NCBI RefSeq assembly: GCF_001717465.1
Contig: NZ_CP017074.1
Span: forward strand, 553,162 to 617,161
Length of the DNA stretch: 64,000 bases
Direction of reading: 5' to 3'
Source of the DNA: Luteimonas sp. JM171
GTDB taxonomy: Bacteria; Pseudomonadota; Gammaproteobacteria; Xanthomonadales; Xanthomonadaceae
Below, in pieces: positions 1-8,745 of this stretch. Both the position numbers and the translations under genes were made by a program. The stretch's first letter is position 1. Every line of letters begins with the position of its first letter. The notes beneath the pieces are model-generated. The model had not been told where the DNA came from, did no database searches, and was given only the letters and a program-made list of their open reading frames with translations.

Positions 1-2343
1 ACGGGCCGGGTGCAGGTGCAGGCCCGGCCCGGCGAAGCGCCGGATGTGGCGGCCCTGGTGCGCGCCATCGAGAAGACCGGCTACCGCGTGCCCGCCGGCA
101 GCATCGAGCTGGCGGTCGAGGGCATGACCTGTGCGTCCTGCGTGGGCCGCGTCGAGCGCGCACTGCAGGCCGTGCCGGGGGTCGAGCGCGCGGCGGTGAA
201 CCTGGCCACGGGGCGTGCCACCGTGCAGGGCCATGTCGCGGAGCAGGCGCTGGTGGATGCCATCGCCGGCGCCGGCTACCGCGCCGCGCCGCTGGATCCG
301 CTCGCGCCCGCAGGCGTGGACGAGGCGACCGAACGCCGTGACGCCGAGCGCCGGGCGCTGGGCCGCGACGTGCTGGTCGCGGCCGCCCTGGCCCTGCCGG
401 TGTTCCTGCTGGAGATGGGCACGCACCTGGTCCCGGGCATGCACGCCTGGGTGGACCAGGCAATCGGCATCCAGCGCAGCTGGCTCCTGCAGTTCGTGCT
501 GACCACGCTGGTGCTGGTGTTCCCGGGCCGCCGCTTCTACACCACCGGCTTCCCCGCCCTGTTCCGGCTGGCGCCCGACATGAACTCCCTGGTGGCCGTG
601 GGCACGCTGGCTGCGTGGGGTTATTCGGTGGTCGCCACGTTCGCGCCGGGGCTGCTGCCCGCCGGGACCGTGAACGTGTACTACGAGGCCGCCGCGGTCA
701 TCGTGGTGCTGGTGCTGCTCGGCCGCTGGCTGGAAGCCCGGGCCAAGGGACGGACGTCCGAGGCCATCAAGCGCCTGGTGAGCCTGCAACCGGCGGTTGC
801 GCAGGTGGTACGCGACGGTCGAACGGTGGAAGTGCCGGTGTCGGACGTCGTTGCCGGCGACCTGGTCGCGGTGCGGCCGGGCGAGCGCGTTCCCGTGGAC
901 GGAGAGGTGACCGAGGGCACGAGCTGGGTCGACGAATCCATGATCACCGGCGAGCCGGTGCCGGTGGAAAAAGGCCCCGGCAGCGAAGTGGTCGGCGGCA
1001 CGGTGAACCAGAAGGGCGCGTTCACGCTGCGCGCGACCGCGGTCGGCGGACAGACGGTGCTGGCGCAGATCATCCGCATGGTGGAACAGGCCCAGGGCTC
1101 GAAGCTGCCGATCCAGGCCGTGGTCGACCGGGTCACGCTGTGGTTCGTGCCGGCGGTGATGCTGGCGGCGCTGCTGACCTTCATCGTGTGGCTGGTGTTC
1201 GGGCCCGAGCCGGCGCTCACCTTCGGCCTGGTCAACGCGGTGGCGGTGCTGATCATCGCCTGCCCCTGCGCCATGGGCCTGGCCACGCCGACCTCGATCA
1301 TGGTCGGCACCGGCCGCGGCGCCGAGCTGGGCGTGCTGTTCCGCAAGGGCGAAGCACTGCAGCTGCTGCGCAATGCCCGGGTGGTGGCGGTGGACAAGAC
1401 CGGCACGCTCACCGAAGGCCGCCCGGCGCTGACCGACCTGGACGTGGCGGGAGACTTTGAGCGCGCCCAGGTGCTGCGGCTGGTGGCCGCGGTGGAGTCG
1501 AGCTCCGAGCACCCGATCGCCCGCGCCATCGTGGACGCCGCCCGGGACGAAGGCATCGAGGTCCCGGGGCCGCAGGATTTCGAATCCATCACCGGCATGG
1601 GCGTGCGCGCCAGCGTGGATGGCCGCAGGGTGGAAGTCGGCGCCGACCGCCACATGCAGTCGCTGCGGCTGGACGTGGGCGCATTTGCCGCCACGGCCGA
1701 ACGCCTGGGCAGCGAAGGCAAGTCGCCGCTCTACGCCGCCATCGACGGCCGCCTGGCCGCGATCATCGCCGTGTCCGACCCGATCAAGGCGGATACCCCG
1801 GCTGCCATCAGGGCCCTGCACGGCCTCGGCCTGAAGGTCGCCATGATCACCGGCGACAACGCCCACACCGCGCAGGCGATCGCAGAGCGCCTGGGGATTG
1901 ACGAGGTCGTGGCCGAGGTCCTGCCCGACGGCAAGGTCGAGGCCGTGCAGGCGCTGCGGTCAAACCACGGCCCGGTGGCCTTCGTCGGCGACGGCATCAA
2001 CGACGCGCCGGCGCTGGCCGAGGCCGAGGTGGGCATTGCCATCGGCACCGGCACCGACATCGCCGTGGAGGCGGCCGACGTGGTGCTGATGTCGGGCAGC
2101 CTGCAGGGCGTGCCGACCGCGATCGCGCTGTCCAAGACCACCATCGGCAACATCCGCCAGAACCTGTTCTGGGCCTTTGCCTACAACACTGCGCTGATCC
2201 CGGTGGCCGCGGGCGTGCTGTACCCGGCGTTCGGCATCCTGCTCTCGCCGATCCTGGCCGCCGGCGCGATGTCGCTGTCGAGCGTGTTCGTGCTGGCCAA
2301 CGCGCTGCGGCTGCGCCGCTTCCAGCCCCCGGAGGCGGCATGA
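1..2343 (+). CDS. copA: Copper-translocating P1B-type ATPase (5' end outside window)
   Basis: This is an inner-membrane pump that exports Cu(I) from the cytoplasm at the cost of ATP. The frame is open from base 1, and its first residues (TGRVQVQ...KTGYRVP) look like the end of a first heavy-metal-binding HMA domain, so the real start lies upstream of the window. A second, complete HMA domain follows with GMTCASC. Then come the transmembrane region, the actuator motif TGEP, the ion-binding CPC (IIACPCAMG), the phosphorylation site DKTGTLT (Asp near codon 465), the nucleotide-binding SEHP, and the hinge [11 protein letters not shown]. An AFAYN motif in the last membrane helices is the usual copper ligand. 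The stop overlaps cueR by 4 bp (ATGA), so the two genes are almost certainly co-transcribed. Specificity for Cu(I) (rather than Zn or Cd) rests on CPC plus YN and the CueR neighbour. Confidence 0.96.
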   Translation, partial: TGRVQVQARPGEAPDVAALVRAIEKTGYRVPAGSIELAVEGMTCASCVGRVERALQAVPGVERAAVNLATGRATVQGHVAEQALVDAIAGAGYRAAPLDPLAPAGVDEATERRDAERRALGRDVLVAAALALPVFLLEMGTHLVPGMHAWVDQAIGIQRSWLLQFVLTTLVLVFPGRRFYTTGFPALFRLAPDMNSLVAVGTLAAWGYSVVATFAPGLLPAGTVNVYYEAAAVIVVLVLLGRWLEARAKGRTSEAIKRLVSLQPAVAQVVRDGRTVEVPVSDVVAGDLVAVRPGERVPVDGEVTEGTSWVDESMITGEPVPVEKGPGSEVVGGTVNQKGAFTLRATAVGGQTVLAQIIRMVEQAQGSKLPIQAVVDRVTLWFVPAVMLAALLTFIVWLVFGPEPALTFGLVNAVAVLIIACPCAMGLATPTSIMVGTGRGAELGVLFRKGEALQLLRNARVVAVDKTGTLTEGRPALTDLDVAGDFERAQVLRLVAAVESSSEHPIARAIVDAARDEGIEVPGPQDFESITGMGVRASVDGRRVEVGADRHMQSLRLDVGAFAATAERLGSEGKSPLYAAIDGRLAAIIAVSDPIKADTPAAIRALHGLGLKVAMITGDNAHTAQAIAERLGIDEVVAEVLPDGKVEAVQALRSNHGPVAFVGDGINDAPALAEAEVGIAIGTGTDIAVEAADVVLMSGSLQGVPTAIALSKTTIGNIRQNLFWAFAYNTALIPVAAGVLYPAFGILLSPILAAGAMSLSSVFVLANALRLRRFQPPEAA

Positions 2344-2780
2344 CCGCGCGGCGTGAGATGACCATCGGCGAGGCGGCCGCGGAGTCGGGCGTCTCGGCCA
2401 AGATGATCCGTTATTACGAAGAGGCCGGCCTCATCCCCGAAGCCGGACGCACCGCCAGCGGCTACCGCATTTACGGCGAGGCCGACGTGCACCGCCTGCG
2501 CTTCATCCGCCGCGCCCGCGACCTGGGGTTCTCGGTCGCCGAGATCAGCGAGCTGCTGGACCTGTGGAACGACCGCTCGCGCCGCAGCGCCGACGTCAAG
2601 CGCCTGGCCCAGGCCCACATCGACGACCTGGAGCAGCGCATCGCCAAGCTCCGGCAGATGGCCGACACCCTGCAGGAGCTGGCCGACTGCTGCGCCGGCG
2701 ACCACAGGCCGGACTGCCCGATCCTGGCCGGTCTGGAGTCCTCGACCACAAACCAGGCCGGCACGGAACGAAGCACCTGA
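2340..2780 (+). CDS. cueR: MerR-family copper-responsive regulator
   Basis: This is a Cu(I)-sensing transcription activator of the MerR family, 146 residues. The N-terminal winged helix-turn-helix begins at [20 protein letters not shown] and is followed by the dimerisation helix. The C-terminal loop holds [10 protein letters not shown]. The second and last cysteines form the C-x7-C pair that binds Cu(I) in CueR. The ATG at 2340 overlaps the copA stop and has GGAGG just upstream; an internal ATG at 2358 is the alternative start. The 4-bp overlap with copA suggests autoregulated co-expression of pump and sensor. Its operator would lie upstream of copA, outside the window. A few residues after the metal loop look unconserved. 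Confidence 0.93.
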   Translation: MTARREMTIGEAAAESGVSAKMIRYYEEAGLIPEAGRTASGYRIYGEADVHRLRFIRRARDLGFSVAEISELLDLWNDRSRRSADVKRLAQAHIDDLEQRIAKLRQMADTLQELADCCAGDHRPDCPILAGLESSTTNQAGTERST

Positions 2781-2820
2781 TACGCTCGCCAGTCCCCGGG
2801 CAGGCAAGGGAGCGCCTGGC

Positions 2821-3306
2821 ATGTATCAACTTCTCATCGCCGCTGCTGTACTGGGGCTGGCATCCGATCCATCCCACGCTGCTGCCCCATGGACGCACTG
2901 TCGCTCCGAAGGCGAGGATGCAACCAGCCATCACTACTACTTCTTCGTTGACAGGGGCGCAGGGATAGAGCGGGTGAGGTGGGTCTGGAACGGCGGTTGC
3001 TGCAACCCGCCGAAGGTCACGGATTACACGCTACGGCTGCCCGGCCAGCCCGGAACGATCCAGGTGCGCCACCTGACCGGAGAACGAGAGGATGCTCCGA
3101 CGCTGGTCACAAGCGCAAACGCCCCCCTGGCTCTGGTTCGCGAATATACCTTGACCCTCTCCCGAACCGGGCCGGGCGCACAGGGCCTGACACTTGACGC
3201 CCACCAGGCCACCGATGTGTACAACCTGCTCAACCTGCTGGGCGGCGAACGGCCCGAGCAGTCAACAGAGGACTGCCAACCCATGGGGTCGGAACTACAA
3301 CCCTAG
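2821..3306 (+). CDS. Putative secreted protein, no family recognised
   Basis: The reading frame encodes 161 residues with a plausible signal peptide (MYQLLIAAAVLGLASDPSHA, cleavage before APW) and an AGGGAG ribosome site about 8 nt before the ATG. The mature part has four cysteines, including an adjacent pair in GGCCNPP, which fits a disulfide-bonded periplasmic or secreted protein. I do not recognise a family. Codon use is less GC-biased at third positions than in the flanking copA, cueR and the facing gene, so it may have been acquired recently or be weakly constrained. Its stop (3304-3306) directly abuts the stop of the facing gene (3307-3309), giving a zero-gap convergent pair. It could follow cueR in the same transcript (40-bp gap), but a copper role would be a guess. 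Confidence 0.6.
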   Translation: MYQLLIAAAVLGLASDPSHAAAPWTHCRSEGEDATSHHYYFFVDRGAGIERVRWVWNGGCCNPPKVTDYTLRLPGQPGTIQVRHLTGEREDAPTLVTSANAPLALVREYTLTLSRTGPGAQGLTLDAHQATDVYNLLNLLGGERPEQSTEDCQPMGSELQP

Positions 3307-4710
3307 CTAGTCCGCCGGCTCACGCAGCACCAGCAAGTTGGTCTCCACTTCCTCCCGGCCGCCAAAGCGCTTGGTCGACACATGTTCCATGCGGTGCACG
3401 ATGCCGGTGGCGGCGTCGATGCGGTAGCGGACGGTGGTGGTGAACGCGGCGTCTTCGCCAAGCTCGGCCATGGCCTGCTCCAGCTGCTCCCCGGCTTCGG
3501 TGTCGTCGGCGGCCATGTTGCCCAGCAACTGTCTGGCCGCGCCGTCGATGGCCCCCCACATCGCGTCCGGATCCGGCAGCAGCGTCCATTCCATTTCATA
3601 GTGGCCGGGGACTTCGCTGGAGGGGCGCAGCAGCATCGAGTTGTTCATGGGAATCACGTCGCCGCCCAGCGGGCTGGTGCCCTCGTCCTGGTAGGCATAC
3701 TCCCGGCCCGGCACCAGCCCGCCGCCGGAGGGAAAGTTGTACGCGACCGGCAGCTCGGCCAGCTGCCGCCCCAGCACCTGCGGGGAGGCGAGCAGGTCAA
3801 GCATGCCGGAGACATCAACCTCGCCGGATCCGGCCCCGCCCTCGACCGGCAGCGAGGCGTTGATGTCGTCGAACATGACCTGCACCACCTGGCGATAGGC
3901 GAGGGCAACCTGGTCCAGGTTGGCCAGGCTGACGAAATGGCCATCCTGATCGAGCCGGGCTTCCAGCACGATCCCGTCCATCGCCGTGATCGCGCCTTCG
4001 AACGCCGCCGCGGCTTCCGGCGGCAGCCCGTTCAGCTCAACCTGCGTATCGCTTGAACTCCAGCGCTGCAGGAAGCCGCCCTCGCCGTCCTCCTCGACCG
4101 CGATCCGGGCCAGGCCAGTGGCACTGATTTCGGCGGACTGGTCGCTCCCGTCATGCGTCACCGAGGTATACGTGGAGTCGTACGCCAGAAACGACCCGAG
4201 CTGCGGCGCGACCGGCCAGGCGACCCTGTCGCGATCCCCGGCCAGGTCTTCTCCTTCCTGCCGGAATCCCACCGCCAGCGTGAACGCATCCAGCAGATCT
4301 TCCCAGATCCCCAGATGGGTATTGAACTGGGCGGAGTGGTCGGCGTGGGTCATCTCCACGTCCATCAGCAGGAACGGATCGGCCTCCTCGTCCAGGAAGC
4401 TGCGCACGTAGCGATAGCCCCGGTTGAACTCGTTGATCACCTCGTGGGTGGTGCCGTTTTCCAGATCCAGGCCGATGCGGAACTGCAGGGCCTCGCAGGC
4501 GTCGTCGCTGCAGTCGTAGAAATAGATGGCGTAGTCCAGCCCCCCGGCCCGCGTGAGCACCAGCGGATCGCCGGCACCGTCGCGATCCAGTTCGGCGCTG
4601 TAGCCCAGGCCCTCGAGCATCGACACCACCGCCGGCCCGGTGACCGGGCCATCCGCCGCCACCGCGGCGCCGACCGGCGCCAGCAGCGCCAGAAGCAGTA
4701 CGTTCCTCAT
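3307..4710 (-). CDS. Exported protein with YbjN-like N-terminal domain
   Basis: This 467-residue protein starts with a signal peptide (MRNVLLLALLAPVGAAVA, cut before ADG) preceded by a GGGGAGA ribosome site. Residues of roughly 25-150 resemble the YbjN fold: a short N-terminal helix (VVSMLEGLGYSAEL), paired strands, then NEFNRGYRYVRSFLDEEADP followed by an acidic strand and a helix. YbjN proteins are often called sensory transduction regulators, but the biochemical role is unclear. The remaining 300 or so residues, rich in beta-strand-like segments, match nothing I recognise. It is a single gene, convergent with the small secreted protein on the other strand and 86 bp away from nrdJb. Export to the periplasm is the main thing the sequence supports. 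Confidence 0.7.
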   Translation of the reverse strand: MRNVLLLALLAPVGAAVAADGPVTGPAVVSMLEGLGYSAELDRDGAGDPLVLTRAGGLDYAIYFYDCSDDACEALQFRIGLDLENGTTHEVINEFNRGYRYVRSFLDEEADPFLLMDVEMTHADHSAQFNTHLGIWEDLLDAFTLAVGFRQEGEDLAGDRDRVAWPVAPQLGSFLAYDSTYTSVTHDGSDQSAEISATGLARIAVEEDGEGGFLQRWSSSDTQVELNGLPPEAAAAFEGAITAMDGIVLEARLDQDGHFVSLANLDQVALAYRQVVQVMFDDINASLPVEGGAGSGEVDVSGMLDLLASPQVLGRQLAELPVAYNFPSGGGLVPGREYAYQDEGTSPLGGDVIPMNNSMLLRPSSEVPGHYEMEWTLLPDPDAMWGAIDGAARQLLGNMAADDTEAGEQLEQAMAELGEDAAFTTTVRYRIDAATGIVHRMEHVSTKRFGGREEVETNLLVLREPAD

Positions 4711-4796
4711 GTTCTCCCCTGCGCGCCCGCCCCAGGGCAGGACTGCGGGCCCCTTCCCCGGTGGGCCCGTCCCCGGTGTTCAGCGAGCGCGGCGCA

Positions 4797-5600
4797 TCAG
4801 CCGCACTTCGAGTATCCGCAGTTCAGGCAGGTCGCGCAGCCATCCATGATCACCACCGCCTTGGTGCTGCACTTGTGGCACATGGTGGCCGAGGGCGGGA
4901 AGCTGGTGCCGTCACCGGTGACGGCGACGTCCTCGCCGGCGCCGTCGCGGCCCTGGTCGGCCAGCAGCTCGCCTACCGGGCCGGCGTCTTCGGCGCGGGC
5001 GGCGGCGTCAGCGTTTTTTTTTGAGCGATCCTCGTACTGCTGCCGCTTTTCGGCGATCAGCGCGCGCTGCTCGTCGCTCATGTCCGGGTCGTGGAGCATG
5101 CCGATGGTCTTGAGGTGATCCTCGATGATTGAGCCCAGCTCGGCCACCAGCGAAGGCATGTACACGCCGCCGGCCTTGAAGTAGCCGCCGCGCGGGTCGA
5201 ACACCGCCTTCATCTCCTCCACCAGGAAGGTCACGTCGCCGCCCTTGCGGAACACCGCGCTCATGATCCGGGTGAGCGCCACGATCCACTGGAAGTGCTC
5301 CATGGATTTGGAGTTGATGAAGATCTCGAACGGCCGGCGCTGCTCGTGCTCGGTCCCGCCGTTGAGGACGATGTCGTTGATGGTCACGTACATCGCGTGC
5401 TCCACCAGCGGCGACTTGATCTTGTAGGTGCTGCCGATCAGCACGTCCGGGCGCTCGATGCGCTCGTGCATCTGGATCACGTCGGCGCTGGCCTTGCGCG
5501 CGGGTTCGGCCGCCGCGGCGGCGCCCGCCTTCCCTTCCTTGCTCTCTTCGGGGGTGGCAACGGAGTAGCCGACGATCTTCTTCTGGATCCTGACGGTCAT
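4797..5600 (-). CDS. nrdJb: Class II ribonucleotide reductase small component NrdJb
   Basis: NrdJb is the second half of a split adenosylcobalamin-dependent (class II) ribonucleotide reductase, which reduces ribonucleotides to deoxyribonucleotides for DNA synthesis. The 267-residue protein carries conserved central blocks (IKSPLVEHAMYVTIND, IFINSKSMEHFQWIVALTR) and ends in a cysteine-rich tail, MCHKC...GCATCLNCGYSKCG. This tail is the swinging-arm/zinc-ribbon end needed to re-reduce the active site. A GAGAG ribosome site precedes the ATG. The catalytic half NrdJa is encoded upstream on the same strand, but a histone-like gene sits between them. A run of nine A on the coding strand (plus-strand T at 5014-5022) falls in the variable linker RSKKNAD and is striking in this GC-rich genome. 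Confidence 0.92.
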   Translation of the reverse strand: MTVRIQKKIVGYSVATPEESKEGKAGAAAAAEPARKASADVIQMHERIERPDVLIGSTYKIKSPLVEHAMYVTINDIVLNGGTEHEQRRPFEIFINSKSMEHFQWIVALTRIMSAVFRKGGDVTFLVEEMKAVFDPRGGYFKAGGVYMPSLVAELGSIIEDHLKTIGMLHDPDMSDEQRALIAEKRQQYEDRSKKNADAAARAEDAGPVGELLADQGRDGAGEDVAVTGDGTSFPPSATMCHKCSTKAVVIMDGCATCLNCGYSKCG

Positions 5601-5691
5601 TGCAGTCTCTCGGTAATGCGTGTCTTGTCGATGTTGAACCGGCCTGGCTGAGGGCTGCCCCCTCCCGGGTCACGGGAGGGGGCGGGCTGCT

Positions 5692-6225
5692 TCAGCCGGC
5701 ACCCTTGCCGGACGGTCCGGCACCGGTCTTGCCGGTGGATTTTTTCCCGGCGGTGGGCCCGGGAGCGGTCTTTGTTGCCGCCGCCTTCTTCGCCGCCTTC
5801 TTCGCCGCCTTCTTCGCCGCCTTCTTCGCCGGCGCCTTCGTGGCAGCCGCGGCCGATGACGTCTTCAGGGCTGCCTTTTTCGGCATCACCTGCTTGCTGG
5901 CCGGCTTGCCGGCGCTGGCCCTGGAGGCGCTCTTCTTCGCCGCCCTGCCCACGCCCTTGCGCTTGAGCTCCTCGGCTTCGGCGCGCGCACTGTCCCTGGT
6001 GGCAGTGAGCTTCTGCCTGGTCCGGTCGATGCCCTTGCTGGCGGCCTCGCTGACCTTCTTGGCCCGCTTGCTGACGGTGCCGGCCGCCTTCTTCGCCGTG
6101 CCCTGGACCCGGCTGGCCGCCTTGCGCGCGCGGCCGGCCACGGTCGCACCGACCTTCTTCGCCTTGGCCGCCGCGGTCTCCGCGGTTCCCGCCACCGTCG
6201 CCGTCACTCCATTACCGTTGCTCAT
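5692..6225 (-). CDS. Lysine/alanine-rich histone H1-like protein
   Basis: This is a highly basic 177-residue protein made mostly of Ala, Lys, Thr and Arg, resembling the AlgP/histone H1-like nucleoid proteins of Pseudomonas and Xanthomonas. The chosen start (MSNGNGVTATVAG) has GAGGA 8 nt upstream; the frame stays open further 5' but without a better start. The C-terminal part holds the repeated unit KKAA, encoded by four perfect 12-bp direct repeats at 5780-5827. The likely role is DNA binding and compaction, probably not sequence-specific; no catalytic motif is present. It lies between nrdJa (76 bp) and nrdJb (91 bp) on the same strand, so it may be co-expressed with deoxynucleotide synthesis. 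Low-complexity composition makes detailed homology unreliable. Confidence 0.8.
   Translation of the reverse strand: MSNGNGVTATVAGTAETAAAKAKKVGATVAGRARKAASRVQGTAKKAAGTVSKRAKKVSEAASKGIDRTRQKLTATRDSARAEAEELKRKGVGRAAKKSASRASAGKPASKQVMPKKAALKTSSAAAATKAPAKKAAKKAAKKAAKKAAATKTAPGPTAGKKSTGKTGAGPSGKGAG
5780..5827. repeat. Four perfect 12-bp tandem repeats inside the histone-like gene
   Basis: The plus-strand unit GCCGCCTTCTTC occurs four times head to tail, with a partial fifth. It encodes the repeated KKAA of the histone-like protein. Because the unit is a multiple of three, slippage would change the length of the basic tail without breaking the frame. Confidence 0.9.
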
Positions 6226-6300
6226 CGGTATGTCCTCGTCTGGGATCCGGGCCCCGTGCCCGTGTCGCGAATCTAGCGCGAACCGGAGCCCTGCGCGCAA

Positions 6301-8454
6301 TCAGAATTTCCCGTAGTAACCCTCCTTGAGGGCGTCGAAGAGGTTGGCGGCGGTGTGCACCTCGCCGTCGTACTCGATCTCCTGGTTGCCCTTGACCTCC
6401 ACGACCTCGCCGTCCTCGAGTTCGAAGCGGTAGGCGGTGTTCTCCAGGTCCTTTTCCTTCACCAGCACACCCTGGAAGGCGGCCGGGTTGAAGCGGAAGG
6501 TGGTGCAGCCCTTCAGGCCCTGGCGCCAGGCGTAGGTGTAGATGTCCTTGAAGTCCTCGTACGGGTAGTCGGTGGGGACGTTCGCGGTCTTGGAGATCGA
6601 GCTGTCCACCCACTTCTGCGCCGCCGCCTGCACGTCCACGTGCTCCTTCGGCGAGATGTCGTCGGCGGAGATGAAGTAGTCGGGCAGCTGCGCGTCGGGA
6701 TCCTCCGAAAACGGCATGGCCTCCGGATTGACCATCTGGCGGTAGGCGAGCAGCTCGAAGGAGTACACGTCCACCTTTTCCTTGCTCTTGCGGCCCTCGC
6801 GGATCACGTTGCGGCTGTAGTGGTGGGCAAAGCTCGGTTCGATGCCGTTGGAAGCGTTGTTGGCCAGGCTCAGCGAGATCGTGCCGGTGGGCGCGATCGA
6901 GGTGTGGTGGGTGAAGCGCGCGCCGGTCTCGGCCAGCTGCTCCACGAGCTCCGGGGCCACCGCGGCCACCTGCTGCATGTAGCGGGAATAGCGGGCGTGC
7001 AGCACCTTGCCGGGGATCTCCTGGCCGGTCTTCCAGCCGTCCTTCTTCATCTCCGGGCGCTTGCGCAGCATCTCCGCGGTGACGGTGAAGCGCTCCTCCA
7101 TGATCGGCGCCGGGCCCTTCTCCTGGGCCAGCGCCAGGCCCGTTTCCCAGCCGGCGATGGCCATGTCGCGGGACACGCGCTCGGTGAACTCGCAGCTTTC
7201 CGCCGAGCCGTACTTCATCCGCAGCATGGTCAGGGTGGATCCCAGCCCCAGGAAGCCCATGCCGTGGCGGCGCTTGCGCATGATCTCCTGGCGCTGCTGC
7301 TCCAGCGGCAGGCCGTTGATCTCCACCACGTTGTCGAGCATGCGGGTGAACACCCGCACCACCTCGCGGTACTCCTCCCAGTCGAAGCTGGCCTGGTCGG
7401 TGAACGGGTTGCGCACGAACTTGGTGAGGTTGATCGAGCCCAGCAGGCAGGCGCCGTAGGCCGGCAGCGGCTGCTCGCCGCAGGGGTTGGTGGCGCGGAT
7501 GTTCTCGCACCACCAGTTGTTGTTCATCTCGTTGACGCGGTCGATCAGGATGAAGCCCGGCTCGGCGTAGTCATAGGTGGACACCATGATCATGTCCCAC
7601 AGGTGCCGGGCCTTGATGTGGCCGTACACCTTGCACGCCACCAGGCCGTCATCGCGCACGATGTAGCCCTCGTGCTGCGGCCACTCGCGCCACGCCACCG
7701 CGGAGGCGTCGCCCAGGTCGATGTCCCCGCTCTCCTTCTTGCTGATGGGGAACACCAGCGGCCACTCGCCGTCGTTCTCCACCGCCTCCATGAAGCCGTC
7801 GGTGATCAGCAGCGACAGGTTGAACTGGCGCAGGCGGCCGTCCTCGCGCTTGGCGCGGATGAAATCCTTCACGTCGGGGTGGGACACGTCGAACGTGCCC
7901 ATCTGCGCGCCGCGGCGGCCGCCGGCGGACGAGACGGTGAAGCACATCTTGTCGTAGATATCCATGAAGGACATCGGACCGGAGGTGTAGGCGCCGGCGC
8001 CGGCCACGAACGCCCCGCGCGGGCGCAGGGTGCTGAACTCGTAGCCGATGCCGCAGCCGGCCTTGAGCGTGAGCCCGGCCTCATGGACCTTCTCCAGGAT
8101 CCCGTCCATCGAGTCCTCGATGGTCCCGGACACGGTGCAGTTGATCGTGCTGGTGGCGGGCTTGTGCTCCAGCGCGCCGGCATTGGAGGTGATGCGGCCA
8201 GCGGGAATGGCCCCGCGGCGCAGCGCCCACAGGAACCGCTCGTGCCAGTACTTGCGCTTGGATTCGTCCGCCTCGGCGTCGGCCAGGGCGCGCGCCACGC
8301 GCTGCCAGGTGCCATCGACGTCGGCGTCGATGGCCTCGCCCTGCTTGGTCTTGAGGCGGTACTTCTTGTCCCAGATGTCCAGCGATGCGGGCTGGAGCGG
8401 AATCTCCATGGCCTTTTCCTGCTGCTTGACCGCCTCCAGGCGAACGGTACTCAT
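6301..8454 (-). CDS. nrdJa: Class II (adenosylcobalamin-dependent) ribonucleotide reductase catalytic component NrdJa
   Basis: NrdJa is the catalytic half of the B12-dependent ribonucleotide reductase, acting in the cytoplasm to make deoxyribonucleotides with or without oxygen. The 717-residue protein shows the family blocks TINCTVSGTIEDSMDGIL, GAGAYTSGPMSFMDIYD, the active-site loop RATNPCGEQPL and the glycine/serine-rich SIAPTGTISL. It ends at KEGYYGKF without the C-terminal cysteine tail, which is supplied by NrdJb. The start MSTVRLEAVKQQ was chosen because AGGAGA lies 9 nt before it; an upstream ATG in the same frame lacks such a site. A promoter and an NrdR-box candidate lie 230-290 bp upstream. 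No second class of reductase is visible in this window. Confidence 0.95.
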   Translation of the reverse strand: MSTVRLEAVKQQEKAMEIPLQPASLDIWDKKYRLKTKQGEAIDADVDGTWQRVARALADAEADESKRKYWHERFLWALRRGAIPAGRITSNAGALEHKPATSTINCTVSGTIEDSMDGILEKVHEAGLTLKAGCGIGYEFSTLRPRGAFVAGAGAYTSGPMSFMDIYDKMCFTVSSAGGRRGAQMGTFDVSHPDVKDFIRAKREDGRLRQFNLSLLITDGFMEAVENDGEWPLVFPISKKESGDIDLGDASAVAWREWPQHEGYIVRDDGLVACKVYGHIKARHLWDMIMVSTYDYAEPGFILIDRVNEMNNNWWCENIRATNPCGEQPLPAYGACLLGSINLTKFVRNPFTDQASFDWEEYREVVRVFTRMLDNVVEINGLPLEQQRQEIMRKRRHGMGFLGLGSTLTMLRMKYGSAESCEFTERVSRDMAIAGWETGLALAQEKGPAPIMEERFTVTAEMLRKRPEMKKDGWKTGQEIPGKVLHARYSRYMQQVAAVAPELVEQLAETGARFTHHTSIAPTGTISLSLANNASNGIEPSFAHHYSRNVIREGRKSKEKVDVYSFELLAYRQMVNPEAMPFSEDPDAQLPDYFISADDISPKEHVDVQAAAQKWVDSSISKTANVPTDYPYEDFKDIYTYAWRQGLKGCTTFRFNPAAFQGVLVKEKDLENTAYRFELEDGEVVEVKGNQEIEYDGEVHTAANLFDALKEGYYGKF

Positions 8455-8687
8455 TCTGCGCTTTCTCCTGATTTCACCGGCCCGGTCATCCCGGGCGCTG
8501 GTTCTCGTCTGATCCGCCACCCGGTTTCGCCGGACGGCGATGCCTCGCCGCCGGGCTCCGTGGAGCGGCAGTCAAGGCTTGGCAAATGTGTTCCCCGTCA
8601 CACCGGACATGCTGCAGGGACGTGCCCTGCACGCCCTGGGAGCCGTCGGGCAAACCCCCATCACTTGGGTTGCTCTCATTCCAGAAA

Positions 8688-8703
8688 CCCCAAGATGTAG
8701 TGT
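8688..8703 (-). promoter_or_regulatory. NrdR-box candidate upstream of nrdJa
   Basis: Read on the minus strand the site is ACACTACATCTTGGGG. It matches most positions of the NrdR box (ACACWATATATWGWGT) bound by the nucleotide-sensing repressor NrdR in front of ribonucleotide reductase genes. NrdR normally binds two boxes about three helical turns apart; the expected second position downstream holds only a weak match. The site lies just downstream of a candidate -10, where binding would block transcription. Confidence 0.55.
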
Positions 8704-8716
8704 CGAGCGGCTCTCA

Positions 8717-8745
8717 ACGCTACGCCCGGCCCTGGGATAAGTCAA
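8717..8745 (-). promoter_or_regulatory. Candidate sigma-70 promoter for nrdJa
   Basis: On the minus strand TTGACT (plus-strand 8740-8745) and TAGCGT (8717-8722) are separated by 17 bp. The -35 is strong and the -10 is weak. This would give a leader of about 250 nt before nrdJa. I looked for, and did not see, a B12 box or the branched layout of a cobalamin riboswitch in that leader. Confidence 0.4.

Noticed and set aside
6355..8700. Long plus-strand frame antisense to nrdJa
   Set aside because: It mirrors codon positions of nrdJa and its product has no recognisable domain.
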